From: Colwellia sp. TT2012
GTDB taxonomy: Bacteria > Pseudomonadota > Gammaproteobacteria > Enterobacterales > Alteromonadaceae
Direction: 5' to 3'
Assembly: GCF_001440345.1 (NCBI RefSeq)
Contig: NZ_LJYX01000006.1
Span: forward strand, 930,001 to 994,000
DNA: 64,000 nt
Position 1 is the stretch's first letter; every line of letters begins with the position of its first letter. Positions 47,225 through 55,915 of this stretch are shown here, in pieces. The notes under the pieces are model-generated. The model was not told where the DNA came from and did not search any database. It was given only the letters and a program-made list of their open reading frames with translations. The translations under genes and the position numbers were made by a program.

Positions 47225-47633
47225 AGTTACTCTACAAAAAAGGGATGGTTTGGTTGAAATATTTAGCTGTTAGATGATTTTAACTCGCCTTGAGTTAATA
47301 TCCCACTATAAATCACCCTTTAGTGATAAATCATTTATATCTCGCTAAAGAGGGTGTTTTGTGGTATAAAGTGCGGCGCTAAATTATTAGTTAGGGTGTT
47401 CGGTCTATATTTTGTACCTTAGATCAGAGCATTTAGCTTGGTTTGGTGACAATTTAAATCGACGAATTAATCGAGGGGTTTTGAAAACTTTTTGGTTTAT
47501 CAGTCATTATTATAAACTCACATACATCCACTAAAGGTATACCGGGGTGCTCAGCTTTAAGGTTTTAGTCTTAGGCAAATAAGAGTCGTGTATATTGGGT
47601 GTATGAACGCTTAACCCCATAAAGGAAAAGACA
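47225..47633 (+). promoter_or_regulatory. rpsB upstream region and probable S2-regulated leader
   Basis: The 409 bp between the divergent DsbA-like gene and rpsB hold no gene. A TGGTATAAAG extended -10-like sequence lies at about 47361-47370. If used, it would leave a leader of roughly 260 nt. E. coli and related bacteria carry a structured rpsB leader through which ribosomal protein S2 represses rpsB-tsf. The ending GGGTGTATG...TTAACCCCATAAAGGAAAAG could form part of such a structure. I have not folded it; the assignment is by analogy. Confidence 0.4.
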
Positions 47634-48362
47634 ATGTCAAACGTTTCAATGCGCGATATGCTTAAAGCTGGTGTTCACTTCGGTCACAAAACACGTTACT
47701 GGAATCCAAAAATGAAGCCGTTCATTTTCGGTTCTCGCGATAAAGTACATATCATCAACCTTGAAAAAACTGTGCCTATGTTCAATGAAGCACTTGCTTT
47801 TGTAAGTAACGTTTCATCGAAAAAAGGTAAAGTGTTATTTGTCGGTACTAAACGTGCTGCAAGTGAAGCAATCAAAGACGCGGCAATTAAATCTGACCAA
47901 TTCTTCGTTAACCATCGCTGGTTAGGTGGAATGTTGACTAACTGGAAAACAGTTCGTCAATCAATCAAACGTTTAAAAGATTTAGAAGCGCAAAGCACAG
48001 ACGGTACTTTTGAAGCCTTAACTAAAAAAGAAGCGTTAATGCGTACTCGTGAAATGGAAAAACTTGATAAAAGTTTAGGTGGTATTAAAAATATGGGTGG
48101 TTTACCTGATGTTTTATTTATCATTGATGCTGATCACGAACATATTGCTGTTAAAGAAGCAAACAATCTTGGTATCAAAATAATTTCTGTTGTTGATACT
48201 AACTCTAACCCAGATGGTATTGATTACATCGTACCGGGTAATGATGATGCTATTCGTGCAGTAAGTTTATACTGTAACGCTGTTGCTGACGCTGTAATAA
48301 GTGGTCGTGAGCAAAACATCGTTGTACAAGCTGAAAAAGACGGTTTTGTTGAAGCTGAATAA
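47634..48362 (+). CDS. rpsB: 30S ribosomal protein S2
   Basis: S2 is a late-assembling protein of the small subunit, needed for S1 binding. The 242-residue protein has [75 protein letters not shown] and [20 protein letters not shown]. An AAGGA site lies 8 bases before the ATG. It is paired with tsf as in nearly all bacteria. Confidence 0.98.
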   Translation: MSNVSMRDMLKAGVHFGHKTRYWNPKMKPFIFGSRDKVHIINLEKTVPMFNEALAFVSNVSSKKGKVLFVGTKRAASEAIKDAAIKSDQFFVNHRWLGGMLTNWKTVRQSIKRLKDLEAQSTDGTFEALTKKEALMRTREMEKLDKSLGGIKNMGGLPDVLFIIDADHEHIAVKEANNLGIKIISVVDTNSNPDGIDYIVPGNDDAIRAVSLYCNAVADAVISGREQNIVVQAEKDGFVEAE

Positions 48363-48392
48363 TCTCAGTTATTAACACGTTTTATTTTGCTA

Positions 48393-48420
48393 TTGCCACA
48401 AAAGCGTGCTTTTGTGGCAA
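48393..48420 (+). terminator. Intercistronic hairpin between rpsB and tsf
   Basis: A perfect stem TTGCCACAAAAG / CTTTTGTGGCAA has a very short loop and lies 30 bp after rpsB. Only CTTATTT follows, not a proper T-run. It is therefore more likely a partial attenuator or an mRNA-stabilising 3' structure that sets the S2:EF-Ts ratio than a full terminator. Confidence 0.55.
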
Positions 48421-48499
48421 CTTATTTAATATTTATTCCCAACGCCTAAGTTAGTATTAGCACCGCGACGGGGATAACTGAAAACCGAGGAATTTACTC

Positions 48500-49348
48500 A
48501 TGGCAATTACTGCTGCAATGGTTAAAGAATTACGTCAACGCACAGCTGCGGGCATGATGGATTGTAAAAATGCGTTAACAGAAGCTGACGGTGATATGGA
48601 ACTTGCGATTGAAAATATGCGTAAGAACGGTCAAGCTAAAGCGGCTAAAAAAGCAGGTAATATTGCTGCTGAAGGCGCAATTATCATTAAAATATCAGCA
48701 AACACAGCGGCATTAGTTGAAGTTAACTGTCAAACTGATTTCGTCGCTATGGATGAAAACTTTTTAGGTTTTGCCAATGCCGTTGCTGATGCTGCACTGG
48801 AGTCAAAAGTTTCAATTACTGAGTTACAAGCACAATTCGAAGAAAAGCGTGTTGCTTTAGTGACTAAAATTGGTGAAAACATCAATGTTCGTCGTGTTGA
48901 ATATGTAGAAGGTACTAACTTAGCTTCTTATTCTCACGGTGCTAAAATTGGTGTGGTTGTTGCGGGTGAAGGTGATGCGGAAGCGTTGAAACACATCGCT
49001 ATGCACGTTGCGGCAAGCAAACCTGAATACCTTACTCCAGATTCTGTTCCTAGTGATATCGTTGAAAAAGAGAAAGCAATTCAAATTGAAATCGCAATGA
49101 ACGAAGGTAAACCTCAAGAGATTGCTGAGAAAATGGTAACAGGCCGTATGCGCAAGTTTACCGGTGAAGTTTCTTTAAGTGGTCAAGCTTTCATTATGGA
49201 GCCAAAGAAAACTGTTGGTGAAATATTGAAAGAAAAAGGTCTTACCATTTCTGCTTTCGTTCGTCTAGAAGTCGGCGAAGGTATTGAGAAGAAAGATGAA
49301 GATTTTGCTGCTGAAGTAGAAGCACAAATTGCTGCTGCTAAAGCATAA
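48500..49348 (+). CDS. tsf: Translation elongation factor Ts
   Basis: EF-Ts exchanges GDP on EF-Tu. The 282-residue protein has the N-terminal UBA-like module with [19 protein letters not shown]. The core contains [20 protein letters not shown], and later [16 protein letters not shown] follows. It ends with [20 protein letters not shown] site is at the start. It follows rpsB and is closed by a strong terminator, separating it from pyrH. Confidence 0.98.
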   Translation: MAITAAMVKELRQRTAAGMMDCKNALTEADGDMELAIENMRKNGQAKAAKKAGNIAAEGAIIIKISANTAALVEVNCQTDFVAMDENFLGFANAVADAALESKVSITELQAQFEEKRVALVTKIGENINVRRVEYVEGTNLASYSHGAKIGVVVAGEGDAEALKHIAMHVAASKPEYLTPDSVPSDIVEKEKAIQIEIAMNEGKPQEIAEKMVTGRMRKFTGEVSLSGQAFIMEPKKTVGEILKEKGLTISAFVRLEVGEGIEKKDEDFAAEVEAQIAAAKA

Positions 49349-49408
49349 TTCTATTTTTTTTGATGTCTTAGCTTTATTGCTATGACCGTCTGATAAGATG
49401 AATTACTA

Positions 49409-49438
49409 AAAACGTCTACCTTGGTAGACGTTTTTTTA
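49409..49438 (+). terminator. Rho-independent terminator after tsf
   Basis: The perfect stem AAAACGTCTACC / GGTAGACGTTTT has a two-base TT between the arms and is followed by a T-run. The flanking A-run means it could also work in reverse, although no minus-strand gene reaches it. Confidence 0.92.
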
Positions 49439-49550
49439 TGGCTGATTTTTAATGTTTAGCGTGAAGTTGGCTTATTTACCGAAAAAAAAAGAGTTTTTTC
49501 AGTTTAGCCTTTCGTGTCTAGGCTAAACGTATTAAAATAGCCGCGGTCTT

Positions 49551-49578
49551 TTGACCTTGGCTCTATTTTGCTTAATTA
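49551..49578 (+). promoter_or_regulatory. Candidate sigma-70 promoter for pyrH
   Basis: TTGACC at 49551-49556 and TAATTA at 49573-49578 are separated by 16 bases and lie 26 bp before the pyrH ATG. A GTTTAGCC/GGCTAAAC hairpin (49502-49528) stands just upstream. Given the tsf terminator, pyrH must have its own promoter and this is the best match. Confidence 0.45.
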
Positions 49579-49604
49579 CCTAACTGCTACAGGAAATTTT
49601 CCCT

Positions 49605-50336
49605 ATGACAACCAATCCGAAACCTGTTTATCGAAGAATTTTATTAAAACTCAGTGGTGAAGCACTGATGGGAGAAGAGGGTTTTGGTATTGATCCTAAA
49701 GTACTTGACCGTATGGCTCAAGAGATAAAAGAGCTGGTGGAAATGGGCATCCAAGTGGGTCTCGTTATTGGTGGTGGCAATTTGTTCCGTGGTGCAGGTT
49801 TAGCTGAAGCCGGCATGAATCGTGTTGTTGGTGATCAAATGGGTATGCTCGCCACCGTAATGAATGGTTTAGCCATGCGTGATGCCTTACATCGTGCTTT
49901 TGTTAATACCCGTTTAATGTCAGCGATAGATTTAGCGGGTGTATGTGAACGTTATAACTGGGCAAATGCTATTAGCTTGTTGAAATCTGGCCGAGTGGTT
50001 ATTTTTTCTGCCGGTACCGGTAATCCATTTTTTACAACAGATTCAGCTGCTTGTTTGCGTGGTATTGAAATTGAAGCCGACGTAGTATTAAAAGCGACTA
50101 AAGTGGATGGCGTCTATTCAGAAGATCCAGTTAAAAATCCAGATGCTGAGCTTTATACAGAGCTAAGTTATGATGAAGTCCTTGATAAAGAATTAAAAGT
50201 AATGGACCTAGCGGCCTTTACTTTAGCACGCGATCACAATATGCCGATTCGCGTCTTTAATATGAATAAACCGGGTGCGTTGAAATCTGTCATCATGGGT
50301 GGTAGCGAAGGTACAATAATTAGACACAAGTCATAA
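49605..50336 (+). CDS. pyrH: UMP kinase
   Basis: PyrH phosphorylates UMP to UDP and is regulated by GTP and UTP. The 243-residue amino-acid-kinase-fold protein has [48 protein letters not shown] and [13 protein letters not shown]. It lies between tsf and frr, as in most Proteobacteria. Confidence 0.97.
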   Translation: MTTNPKPVYRRILLKLSGEALMGEEGFGIDPKVLDRMAQEIKELVEMGIQVGLVIGGGNLFRGAGLAEAGMNRVVGDQMGMLATVMNGLAMRDALHRAFVNTRLMSAIDLAGVCERYNWANAISLLKSGRVVIFSAGTGNPFFTTDSAACLRGIEIEADVVLKATKVDGVYSEDPVKNPDAELYTELSYDEVLDKELKVMDLAAFTLARDHNMPIRVFNMNKPGALKSVIMGGSEGTIIRHKS

Positions 50337-50435
50337 CTTTTCGATACTTAGCTTAAAATTAAGTGCGAATAAGCCAAGCCAAGGTAAGTAGCTTGCTGGC
50401 TACAGTTAACTTGATAATATTTAGGGAATATAAAC

Positions 50436-50993
50436 GTGATAGATGAAATAATTGAAGATGCTCAAGAACGTATGGGTAAGACTATTGATGCTTTAAAAAG
50501 TAGCTTGAATAAAATAAGAACAGGACGTGCACATGCCTCCTTATTAGATAATATTGTGGTGCAATATTACGGTATGGACACGCCGTTAAATCAAGTGGGT
50601 AATATTTCGGTTCCTGATGCACGCAGCCTATCGATTACTGTTTTTGATAAAGGCATGATTGGTGCGGTTGAAAAAGCGATATTAAAATCTGACTTAGGTT
50701 TAAATCCGCAATCAAATGGCACTTTGATACGTATTCCCTTACCACCTCTGACCGAAGAGCGTCGTAAAGACTTAGTGAAAGTTGTCCGTGGCGAAGCAGA
50801 GGGTGGTAAAGTGGCGATTCGTAATATCCGCCGCGATGCTAACTCGGATTTTAAAAGTTTGCTAAAAGAAAAAGAAATCAGTGAAGATGAACATCATCAA
50901 GCTGAAGACTCAATTCAGAAAATTACCGATACTTTTGTTAAGCAAATTGATGAAGTCCTTATGAAAAAAGAAACAGAACTGATGGAAATATAA
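50436..50993 (+). CDS. frr: Ribosome recycling factor
   Basis: RRF, with EF-G, splits post-termination ribosomes. The 185-residue protein starts at GTG and shows the tRNA-mimic fold motifs: [57 protein letters not shown] and IRNIRRDAN. It follows pyrH by 99 bp and ends before a GC-rich hairpin. Confidence 0.97.
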   Translation: MIDEIIEDAQERMGKTIDALKSSLNKIRTGRAHASLLDNIVVQYYGMDTPLNQVGNISVPDARSLSITVFDKGMIGAVEKAILKSDLGLNPQSNGTLIRIPLPPLTEERRKDLVKVVRGEAEGGKVAIRNIRRDANSDFKSLLKEKEISEDEHHQAEDSIQKITDTFVKQIDEVLMKKETELMEI

Positions 50994-51005
50994 GTTAGTC
51001 CCTTT

Positions 51006-51044
51006 AAAACGCCAGCTTGCTGTTAAAAAGCCAACTGGCGTTTT
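51006..51044 (+). terminator. Probable terminator after frr
   Basis: AAAACGCCAG pairs with CTGGCGTTTT around a 20-base loop. The trailing T-run is only four bases, so termination may be partial and allow some read-through into uppS. Confidence 0.65.
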
Positions 51045-51147
51045 GCTTAAGTGCGATTTAATACATTAATCGTGACTTTAATGTGCATGATTTAAATAAG
51101 TGATGACTTAAATAATTAATGGAAAATTGTTACGTGGTAATTGTTAA

Positions 51148-51912
51148 GTGAGTAATAGCAACGTCTTAGCTGAGCAAGCTGAAAATAAAAACATTCCTCA
51201 ACATGTAGCTATCATCATGGATGGTAATGGCCGTTGGGCACAGCTACAAGGCAAAGGACGAGTGGCAGGACATAAGGCCGGTGTTAAATCAGTACGAGCT
51301 GTGGTTGCTAGTGCTCGAAAAGCTAAGGTTAAAGCCCTGACGCTTTTTGCCTTCAGTAGTGAAAATTGGCAACGCCCCGCAAAAGAAGTTAGTGTACTGA
51401 TGGACTTGTTTATGTATGTTTTAACTAAAGAAGTTAAACGTTTGCATAAACATAATATTCGCTTTCAAGTGATAGGTGATTTGAGTCGATTTTCTGATAA
51501 ATTACAGCAGAATATTGCTAAATCAGAGCAACTTACTGCCGGAAATACTGGCTTGGTATTATCGGTGGCAGCAAATTATGGTGGTCGATGGGACATCGCC
51601 CAAGCAGCTAGGAAACTTGCTAGTGATGTTCAACAAGGCACAATGTTACTTGATGATATTAATGAGCAGACACTTAATGCACAAACCTGCCTAGCCGATC
51701 TGCCTGTACTTGACTTATTGATCCGCACCGGTGGTGACTTTCGCATAAGTAATTTTCTTTTATGGCAAGCCGCTTATGCTGAACTATATTTTACCGATAT
51801 ATTATGGCCCGATTTTAATGAAGCACAATTTGATCAGGCAATAAACTGCTTTGACCGGCGAGAGCGCCGTTTTGGCAAAACCGGTGAACAAGCAATAAAC
51901 GAGCAAAGATAA
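51148..51912 (+). CDS. uppS: Undecaprenyl diphosphate synthase
   Basis: UppS (IspU) elongates farnesyl diphosphate with eight isopentenyl units to the C55 carrier for peptidoglycan and O-antigen. The 254-residue cis-prenyltransferase starts at GTG. It has the catalytic [52 protein letters not shown] and [13 protein letters not shown]. It starts the uppS-cdsA-dxr-rseP-bamA run. Confidence 0.97.
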   Translation: MSNSNVLAEQAENKNIPQHVAIIMDGNGRWAQLQGKGRVAGHKAGVKSVRAVVASARKAKVKALTLFAFSSENWQRPAKEVSVLMDLFMYVLTKEVKRLHKHNIRFQVIGDLSRFSDKLQQNIAKSEQLTAGNTGLVLSVAANYGGRWDIAQAARKLASDVQQGTMLLDDINEQTLNAQTCLADLPVLDLLIRTGGDFRISNFLLWQAAYAELYFTDILWPDFNEAQFDQAINCFDRRERRFGKTGEQAINEQR

Positions 51913-52002
51913 ATAATAACAGCACGCCAGAATAATGATACTCACAGCTTGCATGACTATCAAAGTCTATAACAACAGTCTATAAAAATAAAAGGGTAGC
52001 CC

Positions 52003-52866
52003 TTGTTAAAACAAAGAATTATAACGGCTTTAATATTAGCACCAGCCGCAATAACAGCTATTTTCTATTTACCTATAAGCTACTTTGCTGGGCTTTTAAT
52101 GGCCATTATCGCTATAGGAGCCTGGGAGTGGGCTCGTTTTATCGGACTAACTAAGACCATACAGCGTTTAGCCTATGTATTGGTTACCACAGCATTAATT
52201 GGGCTTTTATGGCGGTATTTACCAGTAGATATCGCTTGGTTCACTATCACGGGTTTACCCTATGAATTGACCTTATTATTGTGGTTAAGTGTTATTTGGT
52301 GGTTTTTTGCTGCTTTATTAATGTTTTCATACCCCAAGTCCAGCACGTTGTGGGCGAAGAATAAACTTGTTATTGGCTTATTTGGTTGGTTAACCTTAGT
52401 GCCAACTTGGCTTGCCTTTATGATTTTACGGACTCACAACTACACGCTTGATGAGTACCAAGGCGCGCAGTTATTGATGTACTTATTTATGCTGGTGTGG
52501 AGTGCAGATATTGGTGCTTACTTTGTCGGTAAATCAATGGGTAAACATCAGCTTATGCCCAATGTTAGTCCAGGGAAAACGATAGAAGGCTTCATTGGAG
52601 GGGTGTTTTGTGCGGCAATATTAACCCTTGTTGTCGGTATGTCATTACACTGGTCTAGCGAGCAGTTTATTTCTGCCTTACTGGTTACCGTATTGATCAG
52701 CTCTATTTCTGTTATAGGTGACTTAACTGAAAGTATGTTTAAACGCCAAGCAGGTGTTAAAGATAGTGGCGCAATCTTACCTGGCCATGGTGGTATTTTA
52801 GATAGAATAGATAGTTTAACGGCAACGGCACCAGTTTTTGCGCTTTGTTACCTATTACTTGCTTGA
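52003..52866 (+). CDS. cdsA: Phosphatidate cytidylyltransferase
   Basis: CdsA makes CDP-diacylglycerol, the precursor of all membrane phospholipids. The 287-residue integral membrane protein (about eight helices) starts at TTG with AAAGGG upstream. It carries the CDS signature SMFKRQAGVKDSGAILPGHG followed by GILDRIDSL. It lies between uppS and dxr, matching the standard order. Confidence 0.96.
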   Translation: MLKQRIITALILAPAAITAIFYLPISYFAGLLMAIIAIGAWEWARFIGLTKTIQRLAYVLVTTALIGLLWRYLPVDIAWFTITGLPYELTLLLWLSVIWWFFAALLMFSYPKSSTLWAKNKLVIGLFGWLTLVPTWLAFMILRTHNYTLDEYQGAQLLMYLFMLVWSADIGAYFVGKSMGKHQLMPNVSPGKTIEGFIGGVFCAAILTLVVGMSLHWSSEQFISALLVTVLISSISVIGDLTESMFKRQAGVKDSGAILPGHGGILDRIDSLTATAPVFALCYLLLA

Positions 52867-52909
52867 TAATTTTCACAGTACTAGCATTTTGATTCATTGA
52901 GGTAAAAAC

Positions 52910-54130
52910 GTGTTAAAACGTCAACTTTGTATTTTAGGTTCCACAGGCTCTATTGGTAGTAGTACTTTAGATGTGGTGCGTCTTCATCCCGATAAGTTTC
53001 AAGTGATCAGTTTAGCAGCGCATGCGAGCGTTGACATAATATTTAAGCAATGCCTTGAATTCAAACCTCAGCAAGTCGTACTGGTTTCAAGTGAACATGC
53101 CGAGTTATTGTTGCAAAAGCTTGAGCACGTTAATGTTAATGACATTACGGTATTATCAGGGGAGCAAGCCTTAATTGAACTTGCTCAATGTCAATCTACT
53201 GATACGGTAATGGCTGCCATTGTCGGCGCTGCGGGTCTATTGCCCACGCTTGCGGCAGTGAATGCGGGCAAGCGAGTATTGTTAGCAAATAAGGAAGCTT
53301 TAGTGACCTCAGGCGCTATTTTTATGGCGGCGGTAAAAGCTTCAGGAGCAGAACTACTGCCCATTGATAGTGAACATAATGCCATTTTTCAATGTCTGCC
53401 CTCTCACCAGCAAGGTAATCTTGGTGAATGCCAATTGCGTGCTAGCGGCATCAGTAAAATACTATTAACCGGCTCGGGTGGTCCTTTTAGAACAATGGCC
53501 ATTGAACAACTAGAATCGGTAACGCCTGCACAAGCTTGTGCACACCCTAACTGGGATATGGGCCGTAAAATATCAGTCGACTCAGCCACTATGATGAATA
53601 AAGGCCTCGAGTTTATTGAAGCTAAGTGGCTGTTTAATGTTGAACCTGAAGATATTCAAGTGGTATTACACCCACAAAGTACCATACATTCCATGGTGCA
53701 ATATAAAGATGGTTCAGTGATTGCCCAAATGGGTAATCCAGATATGCGCACGCCAATTGCCCATGCTCTGAATTTCCCTGAGCGAATAGAGTCGGGCGTT
53801 GCACCGCTGGACTTCTTTAAAATTGCCTCTTTTGAATTTCAAGCCGTTGATTTTGCTAGGTACCCTAATTTGAAGTTAGCTATTGATGCTTGTAAACAAG
53901 GTCAAGCTGCTTGTACCGCGCTTAATGCTGCGAATGAAATTGCCGTGGCAGCTTTTTTAGCCGAAGCAATAAAATTTACCGATATATTTAAAATAAATGA
54001 AACTTCTGTGAAAAAATTTGTCTCAGAACAGGTAGAAAATATAAATGATGTGATTGCCCTTGATAAGCAAGTGCGCATTTTTGCACAAACATTATTAGCT
54101 GGCCTTAAGGTCAGTAATGTTAACGGATAA
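52910..54130 (+). CDS. dxr: 1-deoxy-D-xylulose 5-phosphate reductoisomerase
   Basis: Dxr (IspC) makes 2-C-methyl-D-erythritol 4-phosphate in the non-mevalonate isoprenoid pathway, feeding UppS. The 406-residue protein starts at GTG with GAGG upstream. The NADPH-binding motif is [16 protein letters not shown]. Then come [12 protein letters not shown], the metal-binding [13 protein letters not shown] and SGGPFR, followed by [20 protein letters not shown]. It ends 8 bp before rseP. Confidence 0.97.
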   Translation: MLKRQLCILGSTGSIGSSTLDVVRLHPDKFQVISLAAHASVDIIFKQCLEFKPQQVVLVSSEHAELLLQKLEHVNVNDITVLSGEQALIELAQCQSTDTVMAAIVGAAGLLPTLAAVNAGKRVLLANKEALVTSGAIFMAAVKASGAELLPIDSEHNAIFQCLPSHQQGNLGECQLRASGISKILLTGSGGPFRTMAIEQLESVTPAQACAHPNWDMGRKISVDSATMMNKGLEFIEAKWLFNVEPEDIQVVLHPQSTIHSMVQYKDGSVIAQMGNPDMRTPIAHALNFPERIESGVAPLDFFKIASFEFQAVDFARYPNLKLAIDACKQGQAACTALNAANEIAVAAFLAEAIKFTDIFKINETSVKKFVSEQVENINDVIALDKQVRIFAQTLLAGLKVSNVNG

Positions 54131-54138
54131 TATGTAAT

Positions 54139-55497
54139 ATGTTTGATTTTTTCTGGAACCTAGCATCGTTTGTTGTCGCCTTGGGCATACTCGTCACAGT
54201 ACATGAATATGGTCACTTTTGGGTCGCGAGAAAAAACGGCGTCAAAGTTGAGCGTTTTTCTGTCGGCTTTGGTCGGGCAATCTGGCGAAAAACAGCTAAA
54301 GACGGTACTGAATATGTTTTGGCCATGATACCACTCGGTGGTTATGTCAAAATGCTGGATGAACGTGTCGATGATGTTCCGCCTGAAGATAAAGATAAAA
54401 CCTTTAATGGCAAAACGGTTTATCAACGTATAGCCATAGTTGCGGCTGGACCCTTAGCCAATTTTATCTTTGCTTTTTTTGCTTTTTATCTGATGTTCTT
54501 AATAGGCGTACCCGGTGTAAAACCTGTGATTGGTGGTATAGCGCCAAGCTCCATTGCGGCTAAGGCTGAGCTAACCAAGAATAGTGTAATTGTCAGTATT
54601 GCCGGTAATGTGACTCGTGATTGGCAAGAGGTTAATCTGGCATTTATTGCTCAAATTGGTAATGAGAACATTAGTATCAAAACCAAGCAAATCGATAGTC
54701 AATATGTGGCAAGTTTTATTTTAGATACCCGTAATTGGCAGTTTTCACCGGATAAAACCTCAGCATTAACAAGCTTAGGCATTATCCCTTTTAGGCCGAA
54801 TGTACATAATGAATTATCAGCGGTGGCAAAAGAAAGTCCTGCCGCCTTAGCTGGTCTATTAGTGGGTGATAAACTAATTTCAGTGGCTGATGTTGAAACA
54901 CATAACTGGTTAAGCTTTGCTAAGGAAATAAAACAGTATCCATCCAAAGAGGTATTAATCACCATCAATCGAAATGGAGACATACTGACATTACCGGTGA
55001 CACCTAATAGTATTGAGCAAGCGGGAAAAAATGTTGGTTTTATCGGCGTAGCCCCTAAAGTAGATGCGTGGCCAGAGACACTATTAATTGAATTGAAATA
55101 TGGCCCTATTGAGGCGATAAAAGAAAGTGCTCAACGAACGTGGAATTTAACCACCTTAACCTTGGGTATGATAGGTAAGTTGCTCACGGGTGACATATCG
55201 GTTAAAAATTTGAGTGGTCCCATAGGTATTGCTCAAGGAGCTGGTAACAGCGCAAGCCATGGTTTTGTTTATTTTTTAGGCTTTTTAGCGCTAATTAGTA
55301 TTAATTTAGGAATAATTAACCTTTTACCGCTACCAGTACTTGATGGCGGACACTTACTCTATTATGTTATAGAGCTTTTAACGGGGAAAGAAGTGCCCGA
55401 GAAGGTTCAAGAGGCTGGCTTTAAATTTGGCGCCTTAGCCTTATTGATGTTAATGGCCATTGGTTTATTCAACGATTTTAGTCGGGTTCTAGGCTAA
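54139..55497 (+). CDS. rseP: Site-2 intramembrane zinc protease RseP
   Basis: RseP cleaves the anti-sigma factor RseA within the membrane, releasing sigma-E, and clears remnant signal peptides. The 452-residue protein has the zinc motif TVHEYGHFWVARKNGV in the first helix. Two PDZ domains follow (about residues 130-290), then the second active-site segment NLLPLPVLDGGHLLYY and a final helix near the C-terminus. The last 36 bases, including the stop, recur downstream in tandem (see the repeat). That does not alter the reading frame. Confidence 0.96.
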   Translation: MFDFFWNLASFVVALGILVTVHEYGHFWVARKNGVKVERFSVGFGRAIWRKTAKDGTEYVLAMIPLGGYVKMLDERVDDVPPEDKDKTFNGKTVYQRIAIVAAGPLANFIFAFFAFYLMFLIGVPGVKPVIGGIAPSSIAAKAELTKNSVIVSIAGNVTRDWQEVNLAFIAQIGNENISIKTKQIDSQYVASFILDTRNWQFSPDKTSALTSLGIIPFRPNVHNELSAVAKESPAALAGLLVGDKLISVADVETHNWLSFAKEIKQYPSKEVLITINRNGDILTLPVTPNSIEQAGKNVGFIGVAPKVDAWPETLLIELKYGPIEAIKESAQRTWNLTTLTLGMIGKLLTGDISVKNLSGPIGIAQGAGNSASHGFVYFLGFLALISINLGIINLLPLPVLDGGHLLYYVIELLTGKEVPEKVQEAGFKFGALALLMLMAIGLFNDFSRVLG

Positions 55498-55498
55498 C

Positions 55499-55698
55499 GA
55501 AGCTGGTTTTAAATTTTGGCCTTAGCATTATTGATAATTACTTGCTGTTAACACGGCAACGAGATTATTTAACGATTTTAGTCGGGTTCTAGGCTAACGA
55601 AGCTGGTTTTAAATTTTGGCCTTAGCATTATTGATAATTACTTGCTGTTAACACGGCAACGAGATTATTCAACGATTTTAGTCGGGTTCTAGGCTAAC
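55499..55698 (+). repeat. Two 100-bp tandem copies derived from the 3' end of rseP
   Basis: Units 55499-55598 and 55599-55698 differ at only one position (T versus C in GAGATTATTT/C). Each aligns with the end of rseP (55411-55498). It starts with GAAGCTGGTTTTAAATTT-like sequence and ends with an exact copy of AACGATTTTAGTCGGGTTCT plus AGGCTAAC, which contains the rseP stop. The middle of each unit has diverged from rseP, but not from the other unit. This means an older duplication decayed and was then tandemly duplicated recently. No coding function is evident. Confidence 0.95.
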
Positions 55699-55850
55699 GA
55701 AGCTAAGAACTGCACTTACTCTGCTGTTGGGATACGAATCAAAGATTAATACTGGGAAAGAAGTGCCAGAAAAGGCCGATGGCAAGTAGTGTGTCTTAGT
55801 TTACTAGGTAATACCGCTTGTTATTTACGATTTTAGTTGAGAATTAGCGC
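55699..55850 (+). repeat. Older decayed copy of the rseP 3' region
   Basis: CTGCACTTACTCT and ACTGGGAAAGAAGTGCCAGA here match rseP GGACACTTACTCT and ACGGGGAAAGAAGTGCCCGA (around 55350-55400) in the same order. TTACGATTTTAGTTGAGAATTAG then resembles the rseP end. The copy carries stops in all relevant frames. Together with the tandem units it fills most of the rseP-bamA gap. Confidence 0.7.
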
Positions 55851-55915
55851 AATAGTAACGTCTTGAGTGTGTAGCTAATAGTTTTTATAAAAAGAAGTAA
55901 CGAAGTTTATAATAT

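Noticed and set aside
55499..55915. A CRISPR-like array or mobile element in the rseP-bamA gap
   Set aside because: The repeats are contiguous 100-bp tandem copies without spacers, and their sequence is traceable to the end of rseP.
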